Shown: positions 44,927 to 55,289, counted from the stretch's first letter. The stretch: DNA of 64,000 bases from an uncultured Rhizobiaceae bacterium (GCA_951813045.1 CATOTF010000002.1:2170001-2234000); one strand, 5' to 3'. Notes: a model not told the origin generated them from the sequence alone. Numbers and translations: made by a program.

Positions 44927-46422
44927 GCTGCCGCCTCCGACAACAGCACGGCATAGCTGGCAGGTTTTGTCGTCTCGACCACCGCTTTGGGCAAATAGGG
45001 GTAGATGTCGAGATCAAGCCTGGGCGGTCGCCGCTCGATCCGGCACAGAATAAGGTGCTTGATCGCATCATAGCCAATGGCACCCAGATCCAAAGCTTGT
45101 TGGATTGCGGCGTGAACGTGCTCCAGCTCAAAAGTTTCCAGCAGACGCAGGATCTGAACATACTCGCGTTTTCCCGCCTTACCCATGCGGGCTTCTAATA
45201 AACGATGAAGGATCGCAAATGCATCGGGTAAACCCCAGCCTTGCAATGGTGCCGCCTGATCGAGAGCACCTACCTTTTGTTCCAGCAAGGGCAGATAGTG
45301 AAGCGGGTCGAAGATCATGTCTGCCTTCTCATAAGACCGACGATGGCGGGCAATAATCTCGGTTCCACTGCCAATCACAACCTCATGGATGTAACCGCGA
45401 ACCTGAACCTCATGATGGGCAAAGGCGACAGGAACGGAGTAATCATTATTGCGGTAGCGGATCATCGAGATTGACGTTGCCCGCGTGCTAAACTTTTCAC
45501 ACGCGTCGTATGGCGTTGGGGGCAATGCCATCAGCGCGTCCAGGTCTCTCAGCAATCGTTCACCAATACTCTCACCATGTCCGCGAACAACATCATCCTG
45601 ACGCTTCAGGCAGCATTCTTCCAACCAGGCGTTCAAGGCATCAAAGCTGTCGAACCGTGGGGCTGGGATGAGAAAGTTCCTGCGACCGTAACCAATGACG
45701 CCTTCGACATTCCCTTTATCATTGCCTTTGCCAGGGCGACCAAACTTATCCTCAAACAGATAGTGCGATTGTAGCTCTGAGAAAGTTCTCGTGCGTATCC
45801 GTTTGCCACCGCCCAGGATCTTTGCAACTGCAATCACGGTGTTGTCGTAGAGCATCGACAACGGCACACCGCCGAAGAAAGCAAACGCAGCATTGTGACC
45901 GTCACAGAAGGCTTCTGTTGTTTCCGCCGGATACGCCTTCATGAAGAACGCATCCGAATGCGGCAACGATATAGCGATGTAATGCAGCTTGCGTTCGACA
46001 CCGTCGATCACGCCGAACGTCTCACCAAAATCGACCTGAGCATGGCCGGGCGCGTGAACCAGAGGAACAAACACCTCCTGGGTTCGTCTTTGCTTCTCAC
46101 GCACATAATCAGTGACAATGGTGATCCCGCCAGTGAACCCGTGCTCATCCCGTAACCGCGCATGAATACGCTTGGCTGTGTGCCGTTGCTTTTTGATGAC
46201 CTTTTTGTCGTCTTTCAGGATCTGATCAATTATCCCAACAAACGGATCCAACTTCGGGCGAACAGGCGCGGTCGTTCTTTGATAACCGGGCGGAACCGAG
46301 TGCTTCAGGATCTTCGCCACGGTTTTGCGATCAATCCCGAACAAACGGGCCACCTCGCTATTGTTCTTCCCATCCACATGGCACGCTCGACGCACCCGAC
46401 TATACAAATCCACAGAATACAT
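44923..46422 (-). CDS. istA: IS21 transposase IstA (copy 2)
   Basis: Identical in protein sequence to the copy at 23048, with intact HTH and DDE core, so it should be active. ATG 46422 is preferred over an in-frame GTG three codons upstream. Confidence 0.93.
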   Translation of the reverse strand: MYSVDLYSRVRRACHVDGKNNSEVARLFGIDRKTVAKILKHSVPPGYQRTTAPVRPKLDPFVGIIDQILKDDKKVIKKQRHTAKRIHARLRDEHGFTGGITIVTDYVREKQRRTQEVFVPLVHAPGHAQVDFGETFGVIDGVERKLHYIAISLPHSDAFFMKAYPAETTEAFCDGHNAAFAFFGGVPLSMLYDNTVIAVAKILGGGKRIRTRTFSELQSHYLFEDKFGRPGKGNDKGNVEGVIGYGRRNFLIPAPRFDSFDALNAWLEECCLKRQDDVVRGHGESIGERLLRDLDALMALPPTPYDACEKFSTRATSISMIRYRNNDYSVPVAFAHHEVQVRGYIHEVVIGSGTEIIARHRRSYEKADMIFDPLHYLPLLEQKVGALDQAAPLQGWGLPDAFAILHRLLEARMGKAGKREYVQILRLLETFELEHVHAAIQQALDLGAIGYDAIKHLILCRIERRPPRLDLDIYPYLPKAVVETTKPASYAVLLSEAAA

Positions 46423-46531
46423 CTTCCCCACCTAATACTCACAAGCACAAGGTGTCAGAGTGCGGAATTTTACTCCGCGACGGTCAGATTACCCAACCAT
46501 TTCTGTGGTCATTTTGTCTCCGGGATTCACA

Positions 46532-46808
46532 GATAGACAAGACCGGTTAACGGGGTGAGGTAATCTCCTTCAAAGTCCTCAAGCGCTCGAATGTTCTCCA
46601 CCTCTTGAAGGCAAAACAGGTCCGCATGGCAGTCAGCAATCGCCGCAGCCGTCATCTGTCGGGCATCATCCTCATGAGCGATGATATGCGTGTTTTTACG
46701 GGTGTCCTTTTTCGAACGGGAGCGAGCTTTACCAAGTCCCCTCTCCTCAGTAAAATCAAACCTCTCCATGAGGTTCTCAACATTAAATGTAGCAATGCGA
46801 ATAGACAT
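46532..46808 (-). pseudogene. endonuclease/exonuclease/phosphatase-family protein, N-terminal fragment
   Basis: About 92 codons of an EEP-fold protein from ATG 46808: IATFNVENLMERFD with the catalytic Asn, and LFCLQEVENIRAL with the metal-binding Glu. The remainder is replaced by the IS21 copy 2 right end. Full members exceed 250 residues, so about two thirds are lost. Confidence 0.82.
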
Positions 46809-46939
46809 GAAGTGAAGGCCGGATAAACAATCTCCCCTTTATGCGATAGCATAGGGAAAGGAGCAACAGGCATGATTCAAGGGGATTTTATTGATCGCCG
46901 GATACAGTCAGCGCAAATCAATTTGGACACCCAAACGTG

Positions 46940-48322
46940 TCATCCTGACCAGAGTTCTGTATTTGGGTGGAATTGCGACCAGGCGAACCAAAAGGCCTGA
47001 TGACTTCCCAAATCGGAACCATCAGCATCCACGACTTTGATTCCTCCTGCATCGAGCTTTAAGCGAACATTTTCAAACGCGATAACGTCACCTTTTCTCA
47101 GTGCCAGATATGCTGTGCTTCTTTGAAAGGCGACTGGCTTCCCTGAGGCCGTTACGATACCGATGATATCCTCATGAACGGGCAGGCGCGGATCAACGTT
47201 ACCAACTGGAAATATCGGGCCATTGGCGTCACGGCCATTACGGAAATCCGGGTCGCGTCCAAGGGCGTATTTTTCGAGAAGCACCGTTGTGGTCGGGTGG
47301 GCTTTTTTCCACCTGCCCCAGTTTGTGGTTACAACGCTCGCCTGTTTCAATTTCAGTTTCTTCTTTGCGAGCGGCCCCGTCACCGCACTACCAAGAAATG
47401 TATCGAACACTGAGTAAGTATTAATGTCGTACATCACTTTGTTGGATCGAATAAGCAGTCCTGATGTGCGCAATACGGGTCGTTCAATCCCTTTTGGCAA
47501 TTGATCGGTAAAATACGCCTGCGCGGCGCCGCACAAGGTACAATAAGGAATCCCAAGGTGCCGTCCACCCAATGTGTCATTGACCATCTCGCGCACTTCC
47601 ATGATGCGGCGGGGATAAGCCCGGTATTCACCATTTACTTCAATTCCAAAGACAACATCCTCGTCTTTAAGCCATTTGGCATCCGCTGCTGTACTAACTT
47701 CAGGGTTATCAGCCGCTGGAATACAGTTGCACCGTTCATCCGTCTTATCGTATTCGCGATTGTCGATAAGCACACCTCCCCAGGAGACATGTCGCCAATC
47801 GATTGTTCCTTTGACAAATATCTTGTCCCAGCCCGGTTCCACGCTCGTAAAAATTGCCCGTTTACTGCGAAGATAATCTGGCGGTTCTGGAATATCCCAT
47901 GCAATGAGGTGATCCGTCACCACGCCCCAATGGTTTACATCAGGCAACTTCTTTTCCAACAGTTTTGAAGCTGCGTTGGCGAGTACAGCTTGTAATTCTC
48001 CGCTAGAAATAAAACGCATCAAATCGCTAATAACCCAGACAACTCTGGGGTCTTTGGACTCGGAGATTTCAATCAATGCCGATGTTTGTGCACGGCCCCA
48101 GCTCGACTGAACCATACTATCAACAAAGGCAACCTTGATTGCAGACTGTAATTCCTTCGACAAGGGGCCTGTCGGCACCGCTGGAGGTTTTCCAAACTGT
48201 TTGATTACATAGTCAGGAAGTTTTGATTCCTGGGCCCGGGCCTGCCCAGCCCAGAGCAGGGCAAACATTACAAGCGAGGCAATCCATAGTATGCGCATGT
48301 AAGTACTGAATGAAGTTGCCAT
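46940..48322 (-). CDS. DUF3179-family secreted protein
   Basis: A 460-residue protein with a signal peptide (hydrophobic 10-28 then AQARAQE cleavage region), so exported. The C-terminal half is DUF3179: GIPYCTLCGAAQAYF near 258, GLLIRSNKVMYD near 286, DTFLGSAVTGPL near 300, and QRSTAYLALRKGDVIAFENV near 405. The middle region (45-160) is a helical repeat-like stretch. Function unknown; a CxxC-like pair suggests a redox or metal site. ATG 48322 is behind GAAAGG; an in-frame TTG five codons upstream is unlikely. Confidence 0.85.
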   Translation of the reverse strand: MATSFSTYMRILWIASLVMFALLWAGQARAQESKLPDYVIKQFGKPPAVPTGPLSKELQSAIKVAFVDSMVQSSWGRAQTSALIEISESKDPRVVWVISDLMRFISSGELQAVLANAASKLLEKKLPDVNHWGVVTDHLIAWDIPEPPDYLRSKRAIFTSVEPGWDKIFVKGTIDWRHVSWGGVLIDNREYDKTDERCNCIPAADNPEVSTAADAKWLKDEDVVFGIEVNGEYRAYPRRIMEVREMVNDTLGGRHLGIPYCTLCGAAQAYFTDQLPKGIERPVLRTSGLLIRSNKVMYDINTYSVFDTFLGSAVTGPLAKKKLKLKQASVVTTNWGRWKKAHPTTTVLLEKYALGRDPDFRNGRDANGPIFPVGNVDPRLPVHEDIIGIVTASGKPVAFQRSTAYLALRKGDVIAFENVRLKLDAGGIKVVDADGSDLGSHQAFWFAWSQFHPNTELWSG

Positions 48323-48337
48323 GGAAGTGCCTTTCAA

Positions 48338-48655
48338 GCGTTAAATTCGTTTTCCTAACACAGGTCACTCAAAAGCTCCCTATGCAGTCGACACTGCTAG
48401 GTTTGGCTACAGCCCGTCCAAAACCCAATAAGCAGCGCTGGCGACGACTCAAACCATATGCATTCCAAGATCACTTTCACCAATCACATTATATCAGCAT
48501 TCGGTGTAGGAAAACGACAGCGGACTACAAAGTGTTTATCCAGCTCCAGCTTCGTTCAGATACCGTTCAGGTAGAATAATCCATTCTGGTTTCATCAAGT
48601 CGCAGTACGGCATCCGCCAGCGACCAAAACGGGACACCAGGAAGTGGAGATTTCC
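48338..48655. other. intergenic region between DUF3179 and BA14K genes
   Basis: About 320 bases between divergent genes, presumably holding both promoters. I see no gene, hairpin or repeat worth naming. Confidence 0.5.
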
Positions 48656-49117
48656 ATGAAAAGAATTTTAGCTCTCACTATCGCAACTTTTACGGCTTTC
48701 ACAATTGCCGCCACATCTCTCACCACCACGGCCCAAGCGGGTAAAAGAGAACGCGGAATCGCCGCAGGCGTACTACTTGGAGCAATTGGCGGTGCCATCA
48801 TCGCCAAGGAAATTCAACGTAACAAAAAGAAACGCCACTACCGCAAACATCATCGTGGACACAACGTCTATGGAAGTCGTCATCGTAGACATGACGTTTA
48901 CAGAAGTCGCCGCGACGACCGCGGTTTCTACTACGACGAATACCGTGAACCGGTCCGTGTTCGCCGCCACAGTAACCGCGGTCAATTCCGCAATACATCG
49001 CGGAACTCCCGCTGGCAGCGCCACGTAAACCGTTGTCACAATCGTTACCGGTCATATGACCAACGTAGCGATACATTCATCGGTTACGACGGTCGCGAGC
49101 GTCAGTGCCGCCTGTAA
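48656..49117 (+). CDS. BA14K-family basic secreted protein
   Basis: A 153-residue exported protein: signal peptide (about 1-30, ending TTAQAG), a Gly/Ala membrane-like segment (GIAAGVLLGAIGGAIIAKEI, 35-54), a His/Arg-rich central region (60-120), and a C-terminal BA14K-like motif WQRHVNRCHNRYRSYDQRS with FIGYDGRERQC. BA14K proteins are small lectin-like or immunoreactive surface proteins of Rhizobiales. ATG 48656 follows GTGGAGA; upstream in-frame ATG is less likely. A strong terminator follows. Confidence 0.83.
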   Translation: MKRILALTIATFTAFTIAATSLTTTAQAGKRERGIAAGVLLGAIGGAIIAKEIQRNKKKRHYRKHHRGHNVYGSRHRRHDVYRSRRDDRGFYYDEYREPVRVRRHSNRGQFRNTSRNSRWQRHVNRCHNRYRSYDQRSDTFIGYDGRERQCRL

Positions 49118-49137
49118 ATAATATTGCCCCCAAACGG

Positions 49138-49168
49138 AAAAGCCCGGTCAAGTTGACCGGGCTTTTTT
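49138..49168 (+). terminator. terminator after BA14K gene
   Basis: AAAAGCCCGGTCAA-GT-TTGACCGGGCTTTTTT: a perfect hairpin with A run before and T run after, 20 bases past the BA14K stop codon. It can act on both strands. Confidence 0.9.
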
Positions 49169-49295
49169 ATGTTCCAATTCGAAAAGATGGAAGGTGTGGC
49201 TAAATTCACAATCCCCAACGCCGTCATCATAGATCTTGTACCCATGATCTACCTTACGACCAACACACACATCGGCACGCTGGGTATTCGGTGGA

Positions 49296-49316
49296 TCCTA
49301 CCCACAAGGGGTAGGA
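49296..49316. repeat. perfect 8-bp inverted repeat between BA14K and ilvC
   Basis: TCCTACCC-ACAAG-GGGTAGGA forms a perfect stem. It lacks a T run and lies between two clear terminators. Role unknown; possibly a terminator relic or structured RNA. Confidence 0.4.
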
Positions 49317-49367
49317 TAACGACCTAAGATGATCGGGTGGAAGCGATCCGCCGGTGCGAAGCACGGC

Positions 49368-49398
49368 AAAAAAGAGGCCTTGGATCAACCAAGACCTC
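49368..49398 (-). terminator. ilvC terminator
   Basis: On the minus strand GAGGTCTTGG-TTGAT-CCAAGGCCTC forms a hairpin (one T-G pair) followed by TTTTTT, 10 bases beyond the ilvC stop. Confidence 0.85.
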
Positions 49399-49407
49399 CA
49401 AGATCAG

Positions 49408-50493
<1,086 letters not shown>

Positions 50494-50660
50494 TTAGACG
50501 GGTGCGGCGAGAAAGGCAATTGGAGAAGGTATATTGGCTTGATATATGGCCTTAATAGCAGCATGGGGCCTAAACCCGAGCCAGTAACTTGCAAAACTGG
50601 ACTTGTCACGGTTTAGTTCCGTGTCCTTGAATTGGATTAATCCCATCAAGGAGAACTATT

Positions 50661-50936
50661 ATGGCACGAGGCCACACAGACGAATTCAAGCGTGAAGCGG
50701 TGCGTATTGCGCTGACCAGCGGACTTACCCGGAAACAAGTGGCATCAGATTTGGGGGTCGGCTTTTCGACGTTATCGAAATGGATACAACAATCCCGGCC
50801 TGATGACCTTCCACCATCGGTTGATATTGATCTGGCCAAAGAGAATGAGCGGCTTCGCAGAGAGGTTCGTCTCCTCACGGAGGAGAGGGAGATATTAAAG
50901 AAGGCAACAGTGTTCTTCGCGGGTCAAAGCAAGTGA
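50661..50936 (+). CDS. IS3-family transposase OrfA
   Basis: A 91-residue helix-turn-helix protein (FKREAVRIALTSGLTRKQVASDLGVGFSTLSKWI, about 9-43, in two runs) with a C-terminal coiled coil ENERLRREVRLLTEEREILKKA. Overlaps orfB by 4 bases. Confidence 0.9.
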   Translation: MARGHTDEFKREAVRIALTSGLTRKQVASDLGVGFSTLSKWIQQSRPDDLPPSVDIDLAKENERLRREVRLLTEEREILKKATVFFAGQSK

Positions 50937-51790
50937 GATTTGCGTTTGTCGAAGAACACAGGAAACACGTTCCGGTGGATCGGCTTTGCCATATTCTGAA
51001 TGTTACATCGCGTGGTTATCGTGCCTGGCACAACCGCCCTGTTAGTCAACGGCAGCGCGATGACATGGTGGTTCTGGCGCACATCCGTGAACAGCATCAC
51101 TTGAGCCTTGGCAGTTATGGTCGCCCGAGAATGACGCAGGAGTTGAAGGAAGCCGGCCTTGCTATTGGTCACCGCCGTGTTGGCCGCCTGATGCGCGACA
51201 ACGGCATTCGAGTGGTCAGAACACGCAAATACAAAGCTACGACCGATAGCAATCACCGCTTCAACATTGCGCCTAACTTGCTGGGGCGGAACTTCCAAGC
51301 GGATAAACCCAACCAGAAATGGGCAGGTGACATCAGCTACATCTGGACCCGTGAGGGCTGGCTGTATCTGGCAGTGATGATCGATCTACATTCACGCCGT
51401 GTGGTGGGTTGGGCTGTCAGCAACCGGTTGAAGAAAGACTTGGCATTGCAGGCTCTCAACCGGGCTTTGGCCCTTCGAAACCCACCGCCGGGCTGCATTC
51501 ATCATACGGACCGTGGCAGTCAATACTGCTCTCATGATTATCAAAAACGAATGCGTGAACTGAAGTTTAAAGTGTCCATGAGCCGAAAAGGCAATTGCTG
51601 GGACAACGCCGTGGTCGAGACGTTCTTCAAAACACTCAAAGCCGAACTCATCTGGCGCGGCACATGGCAAACACGACAGCAAGCAACCGACGCCCTGTTC
51701 CAATACATCAACGGCTTTTACAACAGCCGCAGAAGACACTCAGCAATAGGAGGAATGTCGCCCATCAAATTTGAACGAAAAACGAGTTAA
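50933..51790 (+). CDS. IS3-family transposase OrfB
   Basis: A 285-residue DDE transposase: KWAGDISYIWT and YLAVMIDLHSRRVVGW near 125-150, HHTDRGSQYCS near 195, and NCWDNAVVETFFKTLKAEL near 225, giving intact D-D-E. Start is GTG at 50933, reading over the orfA stop; likely also made by frameshift fusion. Confidence 0.91.
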   Translation: MRFAFVEEHRKHVPVDRLCHILNVTSRGYRAWHNRPVSQRQRDDMVVLAHIREQHHLSLGSYGRPRMTQELKEAGLAIGHRRVGRLMRDNGIRVVRTRKYKATTDSNHRFNIAPNLLGRNFQADKPNQKWAGDISYIWTREGWLYLAVMIDLHSRRVVGWAVSNRLKKDLALQALNRALALRNPPPGCIHHTDRGSQYCSHDYQKRMRELKFKVSMSRKGNCWDNAVVETFFKTLKAELIWRGTWQTRQQATDALFQYINGFYNSRRRHSAIGGMSPIKFERKTS

Positions 51791-51828
51791 ACGAGAACAG
51801 GATGCGGAATTAATACGGGACAAGTCCA

Positions 51829-52346
51829 CAATCTGTTTCCCAAAAAGCAAGTGTGGTGCAACTCAGCACTTCCTTGGGTGATGGACTTATCGGCAATTTC
51901 CAAACTGGCCAACCAAACGAAATGACTCGGACCTGAATTGTGCTTTTGGTCCGCTTTGTTCGGTGGTTGTGTGAAAACTCGAAATTCTGCCGAGCCGTTA
52001 GAATAGATTTCTTGGATCGAAAGTTACTTCCGAGATAATGAGAATAGCATTTTTTCTGGTGTCGATTGGTGCAACCGAGTTCTAACGGAAAATCACCAGT
52101 CGGACTTTTCACACAGCCTCTCCACCTTACTGACCTTGGTTGCTTGCGCTCTGTAATCGACCGGAAGTCAGGATTGAGTCCTTTATACCAAAGCGGTACT
52201 GTCGCAGTTTGAATGTTCGGAGTGGTCTACCGACGTGAATGTTGGCCCCATGCGGACCTTCGCGGTATTTGAGCAGTGCCAAGAAAGCGGATAATTTGAG
52301 AATACTGTCTTGCATGCGACATGTGGTGCAGGCTTGATATTGGTTC
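51829..52346. other. gene-poor region with possible IS-end remnant
   Basis: About 520 bases between the IS3 element and the TRAP genes. No protein is recognised in any frame. The stretch CACACAGCCTCTCC near 52105 also occurs at about 60318-60331, at the end of the IS1182-like remnant, so a second IS-end scrap may lie here. Confidence 0.45.
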
Positions 52347-53642
52347 TTAGTTTCCAATCAAATTAGGCAATGTCAGAGAAATTGCTGGAATAAACGTGAT
52401 CAACATGAGTGCTGCGAAGATCGCCAGATAGAATGGCCAGATTGTTCTGACTGCTTGTTCTATTGGAATTTTCCCAACCGCACATCCAACAAACAGGCAG
52501 GTTCCAACTGGCGGTGTGCAAAGTCCTAACCCTAAATTGACCAGCATCATGATCCCAAACTGTAGTGGGTCCATGCCGAGGCTGTGCGCTACGGGTAAAA
52601 AGATCGGTGTGCAAATCAGGATCAACGCTGCCATGTCCATAATCATGCCAAGCACGAGCAACACAGCGTTGATCGTCAGCAATATCATAATCGGATTTTC
52701 GGTAATGCCAGTCACAAGTTCTACGGTTTTGTCGGGAACGCGATAGAAGGTCAGCATATATGCAAATGCGCCAGCGCAAGCGATCAGGATCATAACCATG
52801 GATGTCGTACGCACTGATGAGATCACGGCGGTCTTAAACCCTTCCCATGAAAGGCTGCGATAGACCAACAGAGTAACAAGCAAGGCGTACATTGCGCCAA
52901 ATGCACCGGATTCAGTCACTGTGAAAATGCCGGAAAGAACGCCGCCGACAATGATCACTGCGGTCAGAAGCCCTGGAATGGCCAGAACAAATGCCATAAT
53001 GAGCGCCGACCAACCGGGGAATTTTTCGGCCCTGTATCCCCGTTTTACAGCGACAAGATAGGCAGCAAAGGCAAGGCAAAGGCACATCAAAACACCCGGC
53101 ACAACGCCAGCCAAAAACAGCTTGGAGATTGAAACAGAACCCGCCACGCCTGCTCCGGCTGCCAGCGCATAGATGATCATATTGTGGCTGGGCGGGATAA
53201 TAATTCCGGCAATTGATGACGTCACAGTTACGTTCACAGCATAGTCAGCGTCGTAGCCCTTGTCTTTCATCACAGGGACGAGAATTGACCCAAGAGCCGA
53301 AATATCGGCAATAGCTGATCCGGAGATGCCGCCAAACAACATGGATGATAGAACGTTCACAACGCCTAGGCCACCACGCACGGCGCCGACAGCGGCTTGC
53401 GCAAAGCGCACCAGCCGCATTGCAATGCCACCGTGGAACATGAGTTCACCAGCGAAAATGAAAAACGGGATTGCCATAAAAGCATACACGTTGATGCCCG
53501 AGACAATGCGTTGGAAACCGATAAAAAGTGGCAGGCCTTCAAACCAAAACGCCGATAGAGCAGCAATGCCGAGAGCAAAGGCAACTGGCGTTCCGATGAT
53601 CACGCAAATTGCAAACACGCTTAGAAGAAGTAAAATTCCCAT
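52347..53642 (-). CDS. TRAP transporter large permease (DctM)
   Basis: A 431-residue DctM-type permease with about twelve helices. Typical motifs: the N-terminal IGTPVAFALGIAALSAFWF, FIFAGELMFHGGIAMRLVRFA, SMLFGGISGSAIADISALGSI near 90-115, PPSHNMIIYAL, and the C-terminal NLGLGLCTPPVGTCLFVGCAVG. It is the Na+-coupled transport unit of a TRAP system. Follows dctQ by 8 bases. Confidence 0.93.
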   Translation of the reverse strand: MGILLLLSVFAICVIIGTPVAFALGIAALSAFWFEGLPLFIGFQRIVSGINVYAFMAIPFFIFAGELMFHGGIAMRLVRFAQAAVGAVRGGLGVVNVLSSMLFGGISGSAIADISALGSILVPVMKDKGYDADYAVNVTVTSSIAGIIIPPSHNMIIYALAAGAGVAGSVSISKLFLAGVVPGVLMCLCLAFAAYLVAVKRGYRAEKFPGWSALIMAFVLAIPGLLTAVIIVGGVLSGIFTVTESGAFGAMYALLVTLLVYRSLSWEGFKTAVISSVRTTSMVMILIACAGAFAYMLTFYRVPDKTVELVTGITENPIMILLTINAVLLVLGMIMDMAALILICTPIFLPVAHSLGMDPLQFGIMMLVNLGLGLCTPPVGTCLFVGCAVGKIPIEQAVRTIWPFYLAIFAALMLITFIPAISLTLPNLIGN

Positions 53643-53650
53643 TGCAATCT

Positions 53651-54178
53651 CTATTCAATACTGTCTTCACGCTCGTCGCGTTTAAGAAACACACGGATCA
53701 GGTGGCCTGCGGAAAATAGGAATACAAACAGTCCGCAAATGGTCAAAGGCAGCGAACGCAAACCTTCCGAAACCTGAATCAGCGGGATGAGTGTGTTCCA
53801 TTTAAACTGAGTAAGTTGGATACCGTACCAAAACATCATGCCGCCGAAGATCAACATCAAAATGTCGGTTACAACCACAAATACGATGCGCATCCAGCTC
53901 GGAACGACGCTGCGGAATATGACGACAGACAAATGCCTGTTCTGATTTACGCCAACCGCTCCGCCGAAAAACGTGATGACCATAATGAGTAACAGTGAAA
54001 CCTGCTCAACCCATGTTGGCGTGTCATTCAAAACGTAGCGTCCGTAAACCAACAACGCGAATATTACAGTCATCACGACGAGGGCAGTCCCCGCCAAAAT
54101 CATGCACAGACGGGAAATCAGATCGAAGGCCGCATCCATTTTCCGCAGAAGTAGGGGTGGTTCGCTCGATCCACGCAT
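53651..54178 (-). CDS. TRAP transporter small permease (DctQ)
   Basis: A 175-residue DctQ-type protein with four hydrophobic segments (about 25-50, 58-80, 97-120 and 140-160). RHLSVVIF and the second-helix VMTVIFALLVYGRYVLNDTPTW region fit the family. It bridges DctP and DctM. The gene start is separated from dctP by an intercistronic terminator. Confidence 0.88.
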   Translation of the reverse strand: MRGSSEPPLLLRKMDAAFDLISRLCMILAGTALVVMTVIFALLVYGRYVLNDTPTWVEQVSLLLIMVITFFGGAVGVNQNRHLSVVIFRSVVPSWMRIVFVVVTDILMLIFGGMMFWYGIQLTQFKWNTLIPLIQVSEGLRSLPLTICGLFVFLFSAGHLIRVFLKRDEREDSIE

Positions 54179-54190
54179 TGGTTTCTCCCC

Positions 54191-54227
54191 AAAAAAAAAC
54201 GCCCGACATCCAGAGTGGAGCCGGGCG
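54191..54227 (-). terminator. intra-operon terminator between dctP and dctQ
   Basis: On the minus strand CGCCCG...CGGGCG (54200-54227) forms a hairpin followed by nine T (54191-54199). It lies 25 bases after the dctP stop and would reduce, not abolish, dctQM transcription, giving excess binding protein. Confidence 0.85.
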
Positions 54228-54252
54228 CCCTTAGTCTACTTTTGACTATATG

Positions 54253-55233
54253 CTATTTTGTCGATTTAGCGAGGTCGACCAGTTTTTGCATGTCAGGGTT
54301 GGCCTTTAGATAGTCTGCATAGACCGAATCCATAGCATTTTGGAACGGTGCCTTATCAGCAATCTCATTCACCTTAATGCCAGCAGCTTCAACATCTTTA
54401 CGAGCTTGACCGGACTGAACAGCCCAAAGTTCACGCTGGTAGACAGCAGCCGCTTTAGCGGCCTTGGTAACAGCAGCCTGCATTTCCGATGAAAGCGCGT
54501 CGAACTTGGCTGTATTCACGCAGATGCATTCAGGAATAATCAGGTGTTCGGAGAGCGAATAGTTTTTCGTCACTTCGAAGTGGCCAACGTTCTTGAAGGA
54601 TGGGAAATTGTTTTCCGCACCATCAACAACACCAGTTTTAAGCGCCTGTTGAACCTCAGAGAAAGCCATTGGTGACGGGTTACCACCCATTGCAGAAATC
54701 ATGGCAGTGTACAGATTGTTGTTCATCACCCGGATTTTAAGGCCCTTCACGTCAGCGGGCGTTTCAATGGCCTTTTGAGCGTAGAATGAACGTGCACCCG
54801 CATCAAACCAAGCGATGGGTTTGACACCAGCCTCGGCCATAGCTTTCGACATGATGTCACCGGCTTCACCGTCAAGCACGCGGAACATATGTGGCACGCT
54901 TTTAAAGATGAAAGGCAAGGAAACGAGGTTGGCCTCTTTCACCATTGGACCAATGGGTCCGAGATTGAAATTACCGACTTCGATTGCACCGATACGAACC
55001 TGTTCCAATGCATCTGGCTGAGAGCCAAGCACACCACCGTGGAAAACCTGAAGCTTGATCTCGCCATTGGTTTCCTTCGCAATGAGCTCCGCGAAACGGT
55101 CCATTGCGCCATGGTTCGGGTGTCCCTCGTTGTGGATGTTCCACGCACGCCAGTCTGCGGCCGTGGCAATGCCACATGCCATGGTGAGTGCAGCAGCGGC
55201 ACCGAGTAGTTTTGCTGAAAGTTTCTTGTACAT
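54253..55233 (-). CDS. TRAP transporter solute-binding protein (DctP)
   Basis: A 326-residue periplasmic protein with signal peptide (about 1-24, ending TAADWRAWN). The DctP signature is seen in GAIEVGNFNLGPIGPMVKEANLVSLPFIF near 75-108, in a GLKIRVMNN-type Arg loop near 165-175 that binds a ligand carboxylate, and in GVVDGAENNFPSF near 207. Substrate is probably a carboxylic acid. Nearby SDR, RraA-like and GntR genes fit a hydroxy-acid or sugar-acid pathway. Confidence 0.92.
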   Translation of the reverse strand: MYKKLSAKLLGAAAALTMACGIATAADWRAWNIHNEGHPNHGAMDRFAELIAKETNGEIKLQVFHGGVLGSQPDALEQVRIGAIEVGNFNLGPIGPMVKEANLVSLPFIFKSVPHMFRVLDGEAGDIMSKAMAEAGVKPIAWFDAGARSFYAQKAIETPADVKGLKIRVMNNNLYTAMISAMGGNPSPMAFSEVQQALKTGVVDGAENNFPSFKNVGHFEVTKNYSLSEHLIIPECICVNTAKFDALSSEMQAAVTKAAKAAAVYQRELWAVQSGQARKDVEAAGIKVNEIADKAPFQNAMDSVYADYLKANPDMQKLVDLAKSTK

Positions 55234-55289
55234 CTTAATTCCTCCCTTGGATGATGCAGTTGGTTTGTTAAATGACCGGCAAAAGCCGA

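Larger units (their letters stand above)
44064..46531 (-). mobile_element. IS21-family insertion sequence, copy 2
   Basis: Same 2,468-bp length, ends and encoded proteins as copy 1, in the opposite orientation. Unlike copy 1 it has no target duplication: left flank ...GATCCC, right flank GATAGA.... Both flanking genes are cut off, so this copy marks a rearrangement joint rather than a simple insertion. Confidence 0.92.
50598..51828 (+). mobile_element. IS3-family insertion sequence, second type
   Basis: A 1,231-bp element with ends TGGACTTGTC at left and the matching inverted end (GACAAGTCCA) at right, and two genes. Left flank AAC and right flank CAA show no target duplication. It is unrelated in sequence to the IS3 element at 25782. 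Confidence 0.87.

Noticed and set aside
44058-46537. Target duplication GAT at IS21 copy 2
   Set aside because: GAT is not adjacent to both ends in register (GATCCC vs GATAGA).
50593-51833. Target duplication around the IS3 element (AAC/CAA)
   Set aside because: The two flanks are not the same in direct orientation.
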